A stretch of DNA of 18,772 bases from Frankiales bacterium (lineage in GTDB: Bacteria > Actinomycetota > Actinomycetes > Mycobacteriales > SCTD01). The translations under genes were made by a program, and so were the position numbers. The stretch is taken from positions 1-18,772 of the forward strand of contig JAODNQ010000274.1 in the NCBI GenBank assembly GCA_025464695.1. Direction: 5' to 3'. Positions 1 through 11,198 of the stretch are shown one piece after another; position 1 is the stretch's first letter, and each line of letters starts with the position of its first letter. The notes beneath the pieces are model-generated. The model saw only the letters and a program-made list of their open reading frames with translations. It was not told where the DNA came from and made no database searches.

Positions 1-657
1 CCGGGGCAGCTCTCGGGCGGGCAGGCGCAGCGGGTCGCCCTGGCCCGGGCGCTCGCCCCGCAGCCGCGGCTGCTGCTGCTCGACGAGCCGCTCGCCGCCC
101 TCGACGCCAGCACGCGCATGCAGGTCCGCAGCGACCTGCGGGCGCACCTCGCCGGCTTCGACGGCTGCACCGTCCTGGTCACCCACGACCCGCTGGACGC
201 CATGGTGCTCGCCGACGCGCTGGTCGTGGTCGAGGACGGCGTCGTCGTGCAGCGGGGCACGCCCGCGGAGGTCGCCCGGGCACCGCGCACCGACTACGTC
301 GCCTCCCTGGTCGGGCTCAACCTCTACCGCGGCACCGCCCTCGGCGGCCGGGTGGAGGTCACCGGCGGCGGGACGCTCGCCACGACCGACTCCCAGCAGG
401 GCCCGGTCTTCGCGGCCTTCCCGCCCGGCGCCGTCGTCCTGCACGCCGAGCACCCGGCCGGCTCGGCCCGCAACAGCTGGCGGGGCGTCGTCGCAGGGCT
501 CGAGCAGCGGGGCGACACGATCCGGGTGCAGCTCGACGCCTCGCCGCCGGTGCTCGCGGACGTCACCGCGGCGGCGGTCGCCGAGCTGCGGCTGGTGCCG
601 GGAGCCCCGGTGTGGGCCGCCGTGAAGGCGACCGAGGTCCGGACCTACCCGGCCTGA
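1..657 (+). CDS. ABC transporter ATP-binding protein, molybdate (ModC)-type, 5'-truncated by window edge
   Basis: This is the C-terminal 218 residues of an importer ATPase that hydrolyses ATP at the inner face of the membrane; the Walker A half lies outside the window. Visible in order are the signature motif LSGGQ (residues 4-8 of the fragment), Walker B LLLLDEP (24-30), a D-loop (ALDA) and the switch histidine in VLVTHD (H62). An accessory domain of about 100 residues follows and looks like the TOBE domain that binds or senses oxyanion in ModC/CysA-type ATPases. The segment GLNLYRG just before that domain is typical of molybdate-type members, but sulfate, iron or polyamine import cannot be excluded without the permease and binding-protein genes upstream. 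Only 4 nt separate its stop from that of the convergent pyruvate carboxylase gene. Confidence 0.85.
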   Translation, partial: PGQLSGGQAQRVALARALAPQPRLLLLDEPLAALDASTRMQVRSDLRAHLAGFDGCTVLVTHDPLDAMVLADALVVVEDGVVVQRGTPAEVARAPRTDYVASLVGLNLYRGTALGGRVEVTGGGTLATTDSQQGPVFAAFPPGAVVLHAEHPAGSARNSWRGVVAGLEQRGDTIRVQLDASPPVLADVTAAAVAELRLVPGAPVWAAVKATEVRTYPA

Positions 658-665
658 CCGGTCAG
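654..665. repeat. 12-bp palindrome holding both convergent stop codons
   Basis: CTGACCGGTCAG is a perfect palindrome. It contains the TGA stop of the ABC ATPase (655-657, +) and the TGA of pyruvate carboxylase (662-664 read on the minus strand). It is too short to be a convincing terminator, and there is no room for another one between these genes. Confidence 0.6.
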
Positions 666-3600
666 CCCAGGACCACCAGCAGGTCACCGGCGTCGACCTG
701 GTCGCCGTCCGACACCGCCAGCTCCTGCACGGTGCCGTCGACCGGCGCCGTCACCGTGCTCTCCATCTTCATGGCCTCGATGGTCGCCAGCGGCTGCCCC
801 TTCGTGACCGTCTCCCCCACGGCGACCTTGACGAGCACGACGCCCGTCAGGCCGGCGCCGACGTGACCGGGCGAGGCCGGGTCGGCACGTCGGCCGCGGG
901 TGCGCGTCGTCTCCACCGAGCGGTCGCGCACCGTCACCGGCCGGGGCTCGCCGTCGACGCGCAGGTGCAGGGTCCGCAGGCCGTCGTCGTCGATCTCGCC
1001 GACGGTCTCCAGCTCGACGAGCACCTGCACGCCGTGCCGCAGCTCGATGCTGACCTGCTCCCCGGTCTGCAGCCCGGACCAGAACGCCTCCGTCGGGACC
1101 ACCGACACGTCACCGTGGCGCACCAGCGACTGCTCGTACTCCTCGTACGGCTTGGGGAACAGCAGCCGCGACAGCGCCGCCTGCCGGTCCTCGCCCTGCA
1201 GCGCGTCCCGCTGCTCGGCGGTCAGCGGCACCTCGCCGCCGACGACGGGACGGCCCTCGACCGCCTTGCTCCGGAACGGCTCCGGGAAGCCCGCGGGCGG
1301 CGCCCCCAGCTCGCCGCCCAGGTAGCCGAGCACGCTGTCGGGCAGGTCGAACGACGCCGGGTCCTCGCGCAGCGCGTCGGGGTCGACGTCGTTGCTCGCG
1401 AGGAACAGGGCGAGGTCGCCCACGACCTTGCTGGTCGGCGTCACCTTGATGGGCTTGCCCAGCAGGTCGTTGGCGACGGCGTACAGCTCCTGCACCTCCG
1501 GCCAGCGGTCGCCCAGGCCCAGGCCGATCGCCTGCTGCCGCAGGTTGGTCAGCTGCCCGCCCGGGATCTCGTGGCGGTAGACGGTGCCGGTGGGGGCGCG
1601 CAGGCCCGACTCGAAGGGTGCGTAGAGGTCGCGCACCGACTCCCAGAACGGCTCCATCGCCGACAGCGCGGCGAGGTCGAGGCCGGTCGTGCGCTCGGTG
1701 TGGTCGGTGGCGGCGACGAGGGCGGACATGTTGACCTGGCTGGTGCCGCCGGAGAACGGCGCGGCCGCGCAGTCGACGGCGTCCACGCCCGCGGCGATCG
1801 CCGCCATCAGGGTGGCGAGCTGGCCACCGGCGGTGTCGTGCGTGTGCAGGTGGACCGGGGCGTCGAACCGCTCCCGGAGAGCGGTCACGAGCCGGGCGGC
1901 CGCCGCGGGGCGCAGCAGGCCGGCCATGTCCTTGACCGCCAGCACGTGCGACCCGGCCTCGACGAGGCCCTCCGCCAGCCGCAGGTAGTAGTCGAGGGTG
2001 TAGAGGTCCTCGGCGGGGTCGAGCAGGTCGCCGGTGTAGCAGAGCGTGCCCTCCGCGACCTTGCCGGCGTCCTGCACGGCCTGCAGCGCCGGCCGCATCT
2101 GCTCGAGGTCGTTCAGGGCGTCGAACACCCGGAACACGTCGATGCCGGTGGTGGCCGCCTCGGCGACGAACGCCTGCACGACCTCGACCGGGTAGGGCGT
2201 GTAGCCGACGGCGTTGCGGCCGCGCAGGAGCATCTGGGTGCACAGGTGGGGGGCTGCCTCGCGCAGCTGGGCGAGGCGGTCCCAGGGGTCCTCGTGCAGG
2301 AACCGCAGCGCGACGTCGTAGGTCGCCCCGCCCCAGCACTCGAGCGACAGCAGGCCGGGGAGCAGCCGGGCCAGCGCGGGCGCGGCCGTGACGGCGTCGT
2401 GGGTGCGCAGGCGCGTGGCGATGAGCGACTGGTGCGCGTCGCGCAGGGTGGTGTCGGTGACCGCGACCTGCGTCTGCGCCCGCAGGGCGGCGGCCCAGCC
2501 GGCAGGACCCAGCTCGTCGAGCAGGTCGCGGGACCCGGTGGTCGCCGGCTCGGGCAGCGGGGGCAGGACGGTGCGGGGGTCCCGGAGGCTGACCGCCGCG
2601 CGGGGCAGGCCGTTGACGGTCGCGTCCGCGAGCGCGTCGAGGAGCAGGGTGGTGGCGTCGGTGACGACCGGCTCCCCGGTCAGCTCCGGGCGCTCGGACA
2701 GGAAGCCGGTGGTGATGCCGCCGTCGAGGAAGTCGGGGTCGGCGAGCAGCCGGTAGAGGAACTCCGCGTTGGTCTTGACGCCCCGCACGCGGAACTCCCA
2801 GAGCGCCCGGCGGGCCCGGCCGGCGGCGGTGCGGTGGTCGGGGCCGCGGGTCGTCAGCTTCACGAGCAGCGAGTCGAAGTACGGCGTGACCTCCGCACCG
2901 GCGTAGACCGCGCCGTCGAGCCGCACGCCCGGGCCACCCGGCGACTGGTAGCTGGTGATGGTGCCGGTGTCGGGCCGGAAGTCGTCGGACGGGTCCTCGG
3001 TGGTGATGCGGCACTGCACGGCCGCGCCCCGCACGCTGATCGTCTCCTGCACGAGCCCGAGGTCGCGCAGGGTCTCTCCCGCCGCGATCCGCAGCTGGCT
3101 GCCGACGAGGTCGATGCCCGTGACCTCCTCGGTCACGGTGTGCTCGACCTGGATGCGGGGGTTCATCTCCATGAACGTGAACGAGCCGTCGCGGTCGACG
3201 AGGAACTCGACCGTGCCGGCGTTGACGTAGCCGACCGAGCGGGCGAAGGCGACCCCCGCCTCGCACAGCCCGGTCCGGGTCTCCTCCGCGAGGTGCGGCG
3301 CCGGCGCGAGCTCGACCACCTTCTGGTGGCGCCGCTGCACCGAGCAGTCGCGCTCGAACAGGTGGACGACGTCGCCGGTGGCGTCGCCGAGCACCTGCAC
3401 CTCGATGTGGCGGGGCGCCGTGACGGCCTGCTCCAGGAAGATCGTGCCGTCGCCGAAGGCCGCCTCGGCCTCGCGCTGCGCGCTGTCGACGGCGTCCTGC
3501 AGGGCTCCGGGGTCGGTGACGACCCGGAGGCCCCGCCCGCCACCGCCGGCGGCCGCCTTCACGAACACCGGGAAGCCGATGTCCTGCGCCGCCTCCAGCG

Positions 3601-4027
3601 CCCCGCGGCCCTGCGGCAGCGGCCCGGACGCACGGAGCACGGGCAGGCCGGCACGCACGGCGGCGTCGCGGGCGGACACCTTGTCGCCGGTCAGGCGCAG
3701 GACGTCGGCCGGCGGCCCCACGAAGGTGATGCCGGCCTCCGCGCAGGCCGCGGCCAGCACCGCGCTCTCGGAGAGGAACCCGTAGCCCGGGTGCAGGGCG
3801 TCGGCCCCGCACGCGCGGGCGACCCGCAGGAGCTCCTCGACGTCGAGGTAGCCGCGCACCGGGTGCCCGGGCTCGCCGAGCTGGTAGGCCTCGCCCGCCT
3901 TGGTGCGGTGCAGGGCCTCGCGGTCCTCCGGGGTGTAGACGGCGACGGTGGCCAGCCCGAGCTCGTGGGCGGCGCGCACGATGCGGACGGCGATCTCGCC
4001 CCGGTTGGCGACCAGCAGCTTGCGCAC
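662..4027 (-). CDS. pyc: Pyruvate carboxylase (EC 6.4.1.1)
   Basis: This 1121-residue cytoplasmic biotin enzyme carboxylates pyruvate to oxaloacetate with ATP and bicarbonate, refilling the TCA cycle. The domain order is that of single-chain pyruvate carboxylase. Biotin carboxylase is at about 1-450, opening KLLVANRGEIAVRI with the ATP-grasp glycine loop AAAGGGGRG and the EMNPRIQVEHTVTE motif. The carboxyltransferase barrel is at about 500-800, with TDTTLRDAHQS and the metal-site lysine in AVKDMAG (K699). A tetramerisation region follows, then a C-terminal biotinyl domain with EAMKMES (biotin on K1087, 35 residues from the end). Length matches the family. I chose the GTG at 4027 because GGAG lies 7 nt upstream and the product begins with the conserved NRGE strand; an ATG 12 codons earlier (4063) is in frame but adds a Pro-rich stretch. 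It is divergent from the small gene at 4175. Confidence 0.95.
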   Translation of the reverse strand: MRKLLVANRGEIAVRIVRAAHELGLATVAVYTPEDREALHRTKAGEAYQLGEPGHPVRGYLDVEELLRVARACGADALHPGYGFLSESAVLAAACAEAGITFVGPPADVLRLTGDKVSARDAAVRAGLPVLRASGPLPQGRGALEAAQDIGFPVFVKAAAGGGGRGLRVVTDPGALQDAVDSAQREAEAAFGDGTIFLEQAVTAPRHIEVQVLGDATGDVVHLFERDCSVQRRHQKVVELAPAPHLAEETRTGLCEAGVAFARSVGYVNAGTVEFLVDRDGSFTFMEMNPRIQVEHTVTEEVTGIDLVGSQLRIAAGETLRDLGLVQETISVRGAAVQCRITTEDPSDDFRPDTGTITSYQSPGGPGVRLDGAVYAGAEVTPYFDSLLVKLTTRGPDHRTAAGRARRALWEFRVRGVKTNAEFLYRLLADPDFLDGGITTGFLSERPELTGEPVVTDATTLLLDALADATVNGLPRAAVSLRDPRTVLPPLPEPATTGSRDLLDELGPAGWAAALRAQTQVAVTDTTLRDAHQSLIATRLRTHDAVTAAPALARLLPGLLSLECWGGATYDVALRFLHEDPWDRLAQLREAAPHLCTQMLLRGRNAVGYTPYPVEVVQAFVAEAATTGIDVFRVFDALNDLEQMRPALQAVQDAGKVAEGTLCYTGDLLDPAEDLYTLDYYLRLAEGLVEAGSHVLAVKDMAGLLRPAAAARLVTALRERFDAPVHLHTHDTAGGQLATLMAAIAAGVDAVDCAAAPFSGGTSQVNMSALVAATDHTERTTGLDLAALSAMEPFWESVRDLYAPFESGLRAPTGTVYRHEIPGGQLTNLRQQAIGLGLGDRWPEVQELYAVANDLLGKPIKVTPTSKVVGDLALFLASNDVDPDALREDPASFDLPDSVLGYLGGELGAPPAGFPEPFRSKAVEGRPVVGGEVPLTAEQRDALQGEDRQAALSRLLFPKPYEEYEQSLVRHGDVSVVPTEAFWSGLQTGEQVSIELRHGVQVLVELETVGEIDDDGLRTLHLRVDGEPRPVTVRDRSVETTRTRGRRADPASPGHVGAGLTGVVLVKVAVGETVTKGQPLATIEAMKMESTVTAPVDGTVQELAVSDGDQVDAGDLLVVLG

Positions 4028-4123
4028 GGGAGGGCTCCAGGAGGTGGGGGGTGGCCAGATCATGCCGCCTGCGGACGTCGGGAGCGTCACAGCGGGGGCG
4101 GGCAGGGGGGACGCGGTGTCGTC

Positions 4124-4146
4124 GTTGGAACAGGGGCAGGCGGTAC
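4124..4146 (+). promoter_or_regulatory. Possible alternative-sigma promoter for the DUF7455-like gene
   Basis: GTTG (4124-4127) and GGTAC (4142-4146), 14 nt apart, resemble the GTTT-N14-16-GGGTAC layout of SigB/SigF stress promoters in actinobacteria. A housekeeping TAnnnT element is not seen in the 147-nt divergent region on either strand. The match is partial and the assignment tentative. Confidence 0.25.
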
Positions 4147-4174
4147 CCCCGCCACGTACCACGAGGAGCACCGC

Positions 4175-4414
4175 ATGGACACCATCACCCGCCCCGTCCC
4201 CTCCCTCGCCTCCGACTCCCCGCTGACCCTCACGGACCGCTGCGACCGCTGCGGCTCCCGGGCCTACGTCCGCGCCACCCTGCCGTCCGGCTCGGTGCTG
4301 CTGTTCTGCGGCCACCACGGCAACGAGCACCGCGCGAACCTGCTCGTGGCCGGCGCGTCGATCCACGACGAGACCGCCAGCATCGACGTCGCCCGCGAGT
4401 CCAGCGCGGCGTAG
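4175..4414 (+). CDS. Small zinc-finger-like protein, DUF7455 type
   Basis: This is a 79-residue protein of unknown function. The core CDRCGSRAYVRATLPSG...LLFCGHHGNEH has two CxxC/CxxH-like pairs (C-x-x-C about residue 23, then C-x-H-H and a further H), which suggests one structural zinc site. It resembles a family widely conserved in actinobacteria and annotated DUF7455, usually 60-80 residues. The start is firm: GAGGAG at 4163-4168 lies 6 nt before ATG. It is single-gene, divergent from pyc, and ends before a strong hairpin shared with the convergent kinase gene. No enzymatic motif is visible; a role in protein or nucleic-acid contact is inference from the zinc-ribbon look. Confidence 0.85.
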   Translation: MDTITRPVPSLASDSPLTLTDRCDRCGSRAYVRATLPSGSVLLFCGHHGNEHRANLLVAGASIHDETASIDVARESSAA

Positions 4415-4420
4415 TCCCCG

Positions 4421-4465
4421 GCACGTTCCGCACCCCGTCCTGCACCGCAGGGCGGGGTGTCGTGC
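4421..4465. terminator. Bidirectional hairpin terminator between convergent genes
   Basis: Arms 4431-4443 and 4447-4459 form a 13-bp stem (one G-U) with a 3-nt loop. An outer helix, 4421-4425 with 4461-4465, adds 5 bp. It sits right after the small DUF7455-like gene and before the stop of the convergent histidine kinase. There is no U-run, which is usual for actinobacterial intrinsic terminators. Confidence 0.7.
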
Positions 4466-4527
4466 ATGTCGGATCAGGCCGCCGTCGTGCCGAGGGCTGC
4501 CCGACGCTGCCGTGCTACCGAGGGCCG

Positions 4528-8367
<3,840 letters not shown>

Positions 8368-8398
8368 CCCTCCTCCTCGACCCGCGGGGGCCGTGTCT

Positions 8399-8423
8399 GC
8401 AGCCGTCGGGACGGGACGGCTGC
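8399..8423. promoter_or_regulatory. Inverted repeat in the kinase/propeller divergent region
   Basis: The 9-nt arms GCAGCCGTC (8399-8407) and GACGGCTGC (8415-8423) are perfect complements around a 7-nt spacer. The repeat lies 31 nt upstream of the kinase ATG and about 130 nt upstream of the propeller gene. It could be an operator for one or both, or a hairpin in the kinase leader. The 183-nt intergenic region (8368-8550) contains no TA dinucleotide, so it has no consensus -10 element on either strand. Confidence 0.45.
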
Positions 8424-8550
8424 GACCGACCAGGCCGAGTGGCCCGTCCGCACCCCCTCGGGGGGCCCGAACCGCACCGATGAGTCCGGTCCCTGCCCGT
8501 CGTCCACCTCCTGACAGGACGGGACGGACGAGACGCGAGGAGGTGTGCTG

Positions 8551-9666
8551 ATGGCGGGCGTGCGGGTGCTGGTGGGGACGCGCAAGGGGGCCTTCGTGCT
8601 CACGTCGGACGAGCGACGGCGCGACTGGGAGACGTCGGGGCCGTTCTTCGGCGGCTGGGAGACCATGCACGTGAAGGGGTCGCCGGTCGACCCCGACCGC
8701 GTCTACGCGGCGGCCGGCCTCGGCTGGTTCGGCCAGAAGGTGCACCGCTCCGACGACGGCGGCCGCACCTGGGACGTCGTCGGCAGCGACTTCCGCTACG
8801 ACGGCGACCCGGGCCCGCACCAGTCCTTCGACGGCACCCCCGACCCGTGGGAGCTCGACAAGGTCTGGCACCTCGAGCCGTCCCTGACCGACCCCGACAC
8901 CGTCTACGCGGGCGTCGCCGACGCCGCCCTGTTCCGCAGCACGGACGCCGGGGCGACCTGGAGCGAGCTGCCCGGCCTGCGGGGCCACGGCACGGCGTCG
9001 TCCTGGCAGCCGGGGGCGGGCGGCCTGTGCCTGCACACGATCGTGCTCGACCCGACCGACGACCAGCGGATCTACACCGCCGTCTCCGCGGCCGGGGCCT
9101 TCCGCAGCGACGACGGCGGGGGCAGCTGGACGGCGATCAACAAGGGCCTGCGCAGCGGCGGGATCCCGGACGAGGACGCCGAGGTCGGCCACTGCGTCCA
9201 CAAGCTGGCGCTGCACCCGGCCCGGCCGGAGACGCTGTTCATGCAGAAGCACTGGGACGTGATGCGCAGCGACGACGCCGGCGGCACCTGGTACGAGGTC
9301 AGCGGCGACCTCCCCAGCGACTTCGGCTTCCCGATCGACGTCCACGCGCACGAGCCCGACACCGTCTACGTCGTGCCGATCCTGTCCGACGGCGAGCACT
9401 ACCCGCCGGAAGGCCGGCTGCGGGTCTACCGCAGCCGCACCGGCGGAGGCGAGTGGGAGCCGCTGACGAAGGGGCTGCCGCAGCAGGACTGCTACGTCGA
9501 CGTGCTCCGCGACGCGATGGCGGTCGACCGGCTCGACTCCTGCGGCGTCTACGTCGGCACGACGGGCGGCCAGGTGTACGCCTCCGCAGACAGCGGCGAC
9601 AGCTGGGACGCGATCGCGCAGCACCTGCCCGCGGTGCTGTCGGTCGAGGTGCAGACGCTGCCATGA
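8551..9666 (+). CDS. BNR/Asp-box beta-propeller protein (sialidase-like fold, cytoplasmic)
   Basis: This 371-residue protein carries six Asp-box (SxDxGxxW) repeats, with their tryptophans at residues 74, 137, 193, 247, 302 and 352; the fifth is degenerate (SRTGGGEW). That spacing implies a six-bladed propeller covering the whole chain. Such proteins are often labelled exo-alpha-sialidase or glycosyl hydrolase, but I see no signal peptide and cannot identify the arginine triad or catalytic tyrosine of true sialidases, so a binding or scaffold role is as likely. The ATG at 8551 is chosen over the GTG at 8545 because GAGGAGG (8537-8543) is 7 nt from the former and only 1 nt from the latter. The stop overlaps the next gene by 4 nt (ATGA), so the two products are probably made together. 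Confidence 0.85.
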   Translation: MAGVRVLVGTRKGAFVLTSDERRRDWETSGPFFGGWETMHVKGSPVDPDRVYAAAGLGWFGQKVHRSDDGGRTWDVVGSDFRYDGDPGPHQSFDGTPDPWELDKVWHLEPSLTDPDTVYAGVADAALFRSTDAGATWSELPGLRGHGTASSWQPGAGGLCLHTIVLDPTDDQRIYTAVSAAGAFRSDDGGGSWTAINKGLRSGGIPDEDAEVGHCVHKLALHPARPETLFMQKHWDVMRSDDAGGTWYEVSGDLPSDFGFPIDVHAHEPDTVYVVPILSDGEHYPPEGRLRVYRSRTGGGEWEPLTKGLPQQDCYVDVLRDAMAVDRLDSCGVYVGTTGGQVYASADSGDSWDAIAQHLPAVLSVEVQTLP

Positions 9667-9962
9667 GCGCTCCGACGGTCCGCGTCGTCCTGCCGGCGCA
9701 CCTGCGCGCGCTGGCCCACCTGTCCGGGGAGGTCGAGGTGGACGCGGCGTCGGTCGGCGAGGTCGTGGACGCGCTCGAGGCCCGCTGGCCGGCGCTGCAC
9801 GGCACCGTCCGGGACCCCGCCACCGGCCGGCGGCGTCCGTTCGTGCGCTTCTTCGCCTGCCGCGAGGACCTCTCGCACGACCCGCTCGACGCCGTCCTGC
9901 CCGACGCCGTGCTGTCCGGCGCCGAGCCGCTCCTGGTGGTCGGCGCCATGGCCGGCGGCTGA
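9663..9962 (+). CDS. MoaD/ThiS-family ubiquitin-like protein with C-terminal Gly-Gly
   Basis: The product is a 99-residue beta-grasp protein. Features of the family are the start [21 protein letters not shown], the [19 protein letters not shown] helix, and a C-terminal Gly-Gly (AMAGG, residues 98-99). The Gly-Gly is the site that an E1-like enzyme (MoeB/ThiF) adenylates and then thiocarboxylates or conjugates. Members serve as sulfur carriers for molybdopterin, thiamine or amino-acid synthesis, or as protein modifiers. No moaE, thiG, E1-like or sulfurtransferase gene is in the window, so the pathway is open. Its ATG overlaps the propeller gene's TGA, which ties it to that protein rather than to cofactor synthesis. 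The following STAS-like gene starts 3 nt after its stop. Confidence 0.85.
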   Translation: MSAPTVRVVLPAHLRALAHLSGEVEVDAASVGEVVDALEARWPALHGTVRDPATGRRRPFVRFFACREDLSHDPLDAVLPDAVLSGAEPLLVVGAMAGG

Positions 9963-9965
9963 CCC

Positions 9966-10214
9966 GTGCGGCTCGTGGTGGAGCTGCAGGTCCCCGGCGA
10001 GGCCGGCGTCGCGGTCCTCGACGCCCTCGCCCGGCTGCAGCTGCTGGCCCGCCGCCTGGGCGGGTCGGTCCGCGTGGCGGGGGACGGGCTGGACGCGCTC
10101 GCGGGGCTGTGCGGGCTGTCAGCCGTCCTCGGGCTCGAGCCGGAGGGGCAGCCCCAGGCGGACGAACAGCTCCGGTCCGAGGAAGTGGTGCACGTGGACG
10201 ATCCGGTCGCCTGA
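9966..10214 (+). CDS. Small STAS-like protein
   Basis: This is an 82-residue protein starting at GTG 3 nt after the MoaD-like gene; no good Shine-Dalgarno is seen, so translation is probably coupled. The part VLDALARLQLLARRLGGSVRV...LAGLCGLSAVL looks like the second half of a STAS domain (helix, strand, then the GL-x-x-V-L helix) as in anti-sigma antagonist-like proteins. The segment where a phospho-accepting serine would sit has none, so regulation by phosphorylation is doubtful. The last 31 residues are acidic (QADEQLRSEE) and are encoded on the strand opposite the end of the convergent sigma-factor gene. Function is unknown; the family assignment rests on pattern only. Confidence 0.7.
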   Translation: MRLVVELQVPGEAGVAVLDALARLQLLARRLGGSVRVAGDGLDALAGLCGLSAVLGLEPEGQPQADEQLRSEEVVHVDDPVA

Positions 10215-11078
10215 CAGCTCGACCGCCTGCAGGCACCACGCCTCGTACCCGCCGTCGGCGTGCGGCTTGTACTGGGCGTAGCCCGGCATGCCGTTCAGGC
10301 CGACCGGGACCAGGCGGCTCCCCGCGCAGGCGGCGCCGAAGCCGGTGTACCAGCCGAGCATGTCGTCGCGGCCCGCAAGCCACAGCGCCAGCGGCGGCAT
10401 CGACATGCTGGCGTCCGCGTGCAGCACCTGCACGAGCGCGTCCATGTCGTAGGCCTCGAACGCCGCGACGTAGCGGGCCAGCAGCTCCCGCTCCTGCTCG
10501 CCGAGCGCGGGCAGCGCCCGGCCGGTGTCGACGGCGGCGAGGGTCGCCCTCGCCCGCTGCAGCGCGCTGTTGACCGACGCGACGGTGCTCTCGAGCAGCT
10601 CGGCGACGTCCGCCGCCGACCACGCCAGCACCTCCCGCAGCACGAGGACGGCCCGCTGCCGGGGCGGCAGGTGCTGGAGGGCCGCGACGAAGGCGAGCCG
10701 CACGGTGTCGGCCCGGGCCACGAGCTCGCCGGGGTCGAGGTCGGCGTCGGCGACGGGCAGCAGCCAGGTCTGCTCGGGCAGCGGGTCGCCGGGGGCGGTG
10801 GTCGACGGGACGGGCGAGGAGAGGTCCATCGGCAGGGCCCGCCGCCCTCCGGCGCGCAGGCTGTCGAGGCAGACGTTGGTGGCGATCCGGTACAGCCAGG
10901 ACCGCAGCGACGAGCGTCCCTCGAAGGTGTCGGCCTTCTGCCACGCGCGGACGAGGGTCTCCTGCACGGCGTCGTCGGCGTCGAAGGGCGAGCCGAGCAT
11001 CCGGTAGCAGTAGCCGGTCAGCTCCCGGCGGTACTGCTCCAGGTCGAGCGCCGGCCGGACGGTCGTCTCCGTGGTCAT
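10119..11078 (-). CDS. ECF sigma factor with C-terminal SnoaL/NTF2-like domain (SigG/TIGR02960 type)
   Basis: This 319-residue protein directs RNA polymerase to alternative promoters. Region 2 spans about 15-85 (YCYRMLGSPFDADDAVQETLVRAW followed by RSSLRSWLYRIATNVCLD). Region 4 spans about 130-185 (LPPRQRAVLVLREVLAWSAADVAELL, SVNSALQRAR). About 120 further residues form a SnoaL/NTF2-like domain ending in FVRLGLPLRLEP. In ECF families carrying this fused domain it tunes sigma activity in place of a membrane anti-sigma factor, and no anti-sigma gene is seen here. The ATG at 11078 has GGGGAGGGG a few nt upstream. A -10-like TACGGT lies 28-33 nt upstream of the ATG. The 3' end overlaps the STAS-like gene by 96 nt in antisense. 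Confidence 0.92.
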   Translation of the reverse strand: MTTETTVRPALDLEQYRRELTGYCYRMLGSPFDADDAVQETLVRAWQKADTFEGRSSLRSWLYRIATNVCLDSLRAGGRRALPMDLSSPVPSTTAPGDPLPEQTWLLPVADADLDPGELVARADTVRLAFVAALQHLPPRQRAVLVLREVLAWSAADVAELLESTVASVNSALQRARATLAAVDTGRALPALGEQERELLARYVAAFEAYDMDALVQVLHADASMSMPPLALWLAGRDDMLGWYTGFGAACAGSRLVPVGLNGMPGYAQYKPHADGGYEAWCLQAVELSGDRIVHVHHFLGPELFVRLGLPLRLEPEDG

Positions 11079-11105
11079 GCTGCCCCTCCCCGTGATGGCT
11101 CCCGC

Positions 11106-11111
11106 ACCGTA
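11106..11111 (-). promoter_or_regulatory. Candidate -10 element for the ECF sigma gene
   Basis: Read on the minus strand this is TACGGT, fitting the actinobacterial TAnnnT consensus. Transcription would start near 11099, giving a leader of about 20 nt that contains the ribosome binding site. No convincing -35 element is seen at the expected distance. Confidence 0.35.
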
Positions 11112-11150
11112 GCGCCGGGGCGCCGCTGGTGGGGCAGACGTCTCGGACTC

Positions 11151-11182
11151 GTCGGTCGGGACCGGGGTAGGGCCCGACCGAC
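11151..11182. promoter_or_regulatory. Perfect 10-bp inverted repeat upstream of the metallopeptidase
   Basis: GTCGGTCGGG (11151-11160) and CCCGACCGAC (11173-11182) are exact complements with a 12-nt spacer. The repeat ends 5 nt before the GGAGG ribosome binding site of the metallopeptidase gene and lies in its 120-nt divergent region with the sigma factor. It may be an operator or a hairpin in the 5' leader. Confidence 0.55.
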
Positions 11183-11198
11183 CCCCTGGAGGACCTCC

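Noticed and set aside
1110..3812. 900-codon minus-strand open frame
   Set aside because: It is another frame of the pyruvate carboxylase gene, giving an Arg/Ala/Gly-rich product without domains.
863..4414. Very long plus-strand open frame opposite pyruvate carboxylase
   Set aside because: It lies antisense to an unmistakable enzyme gene; the product is Arg/Gly/Val-rich low complexity from GC bias. Only its last 79 codons (from 4175) are a real gene.
8551..9666. Secreted sialidase (neuraminidase)
   Set aside because: There is no signal peptide and I could not identify the sialidase arginine triad; only the Asp-box propeller fold is supported.
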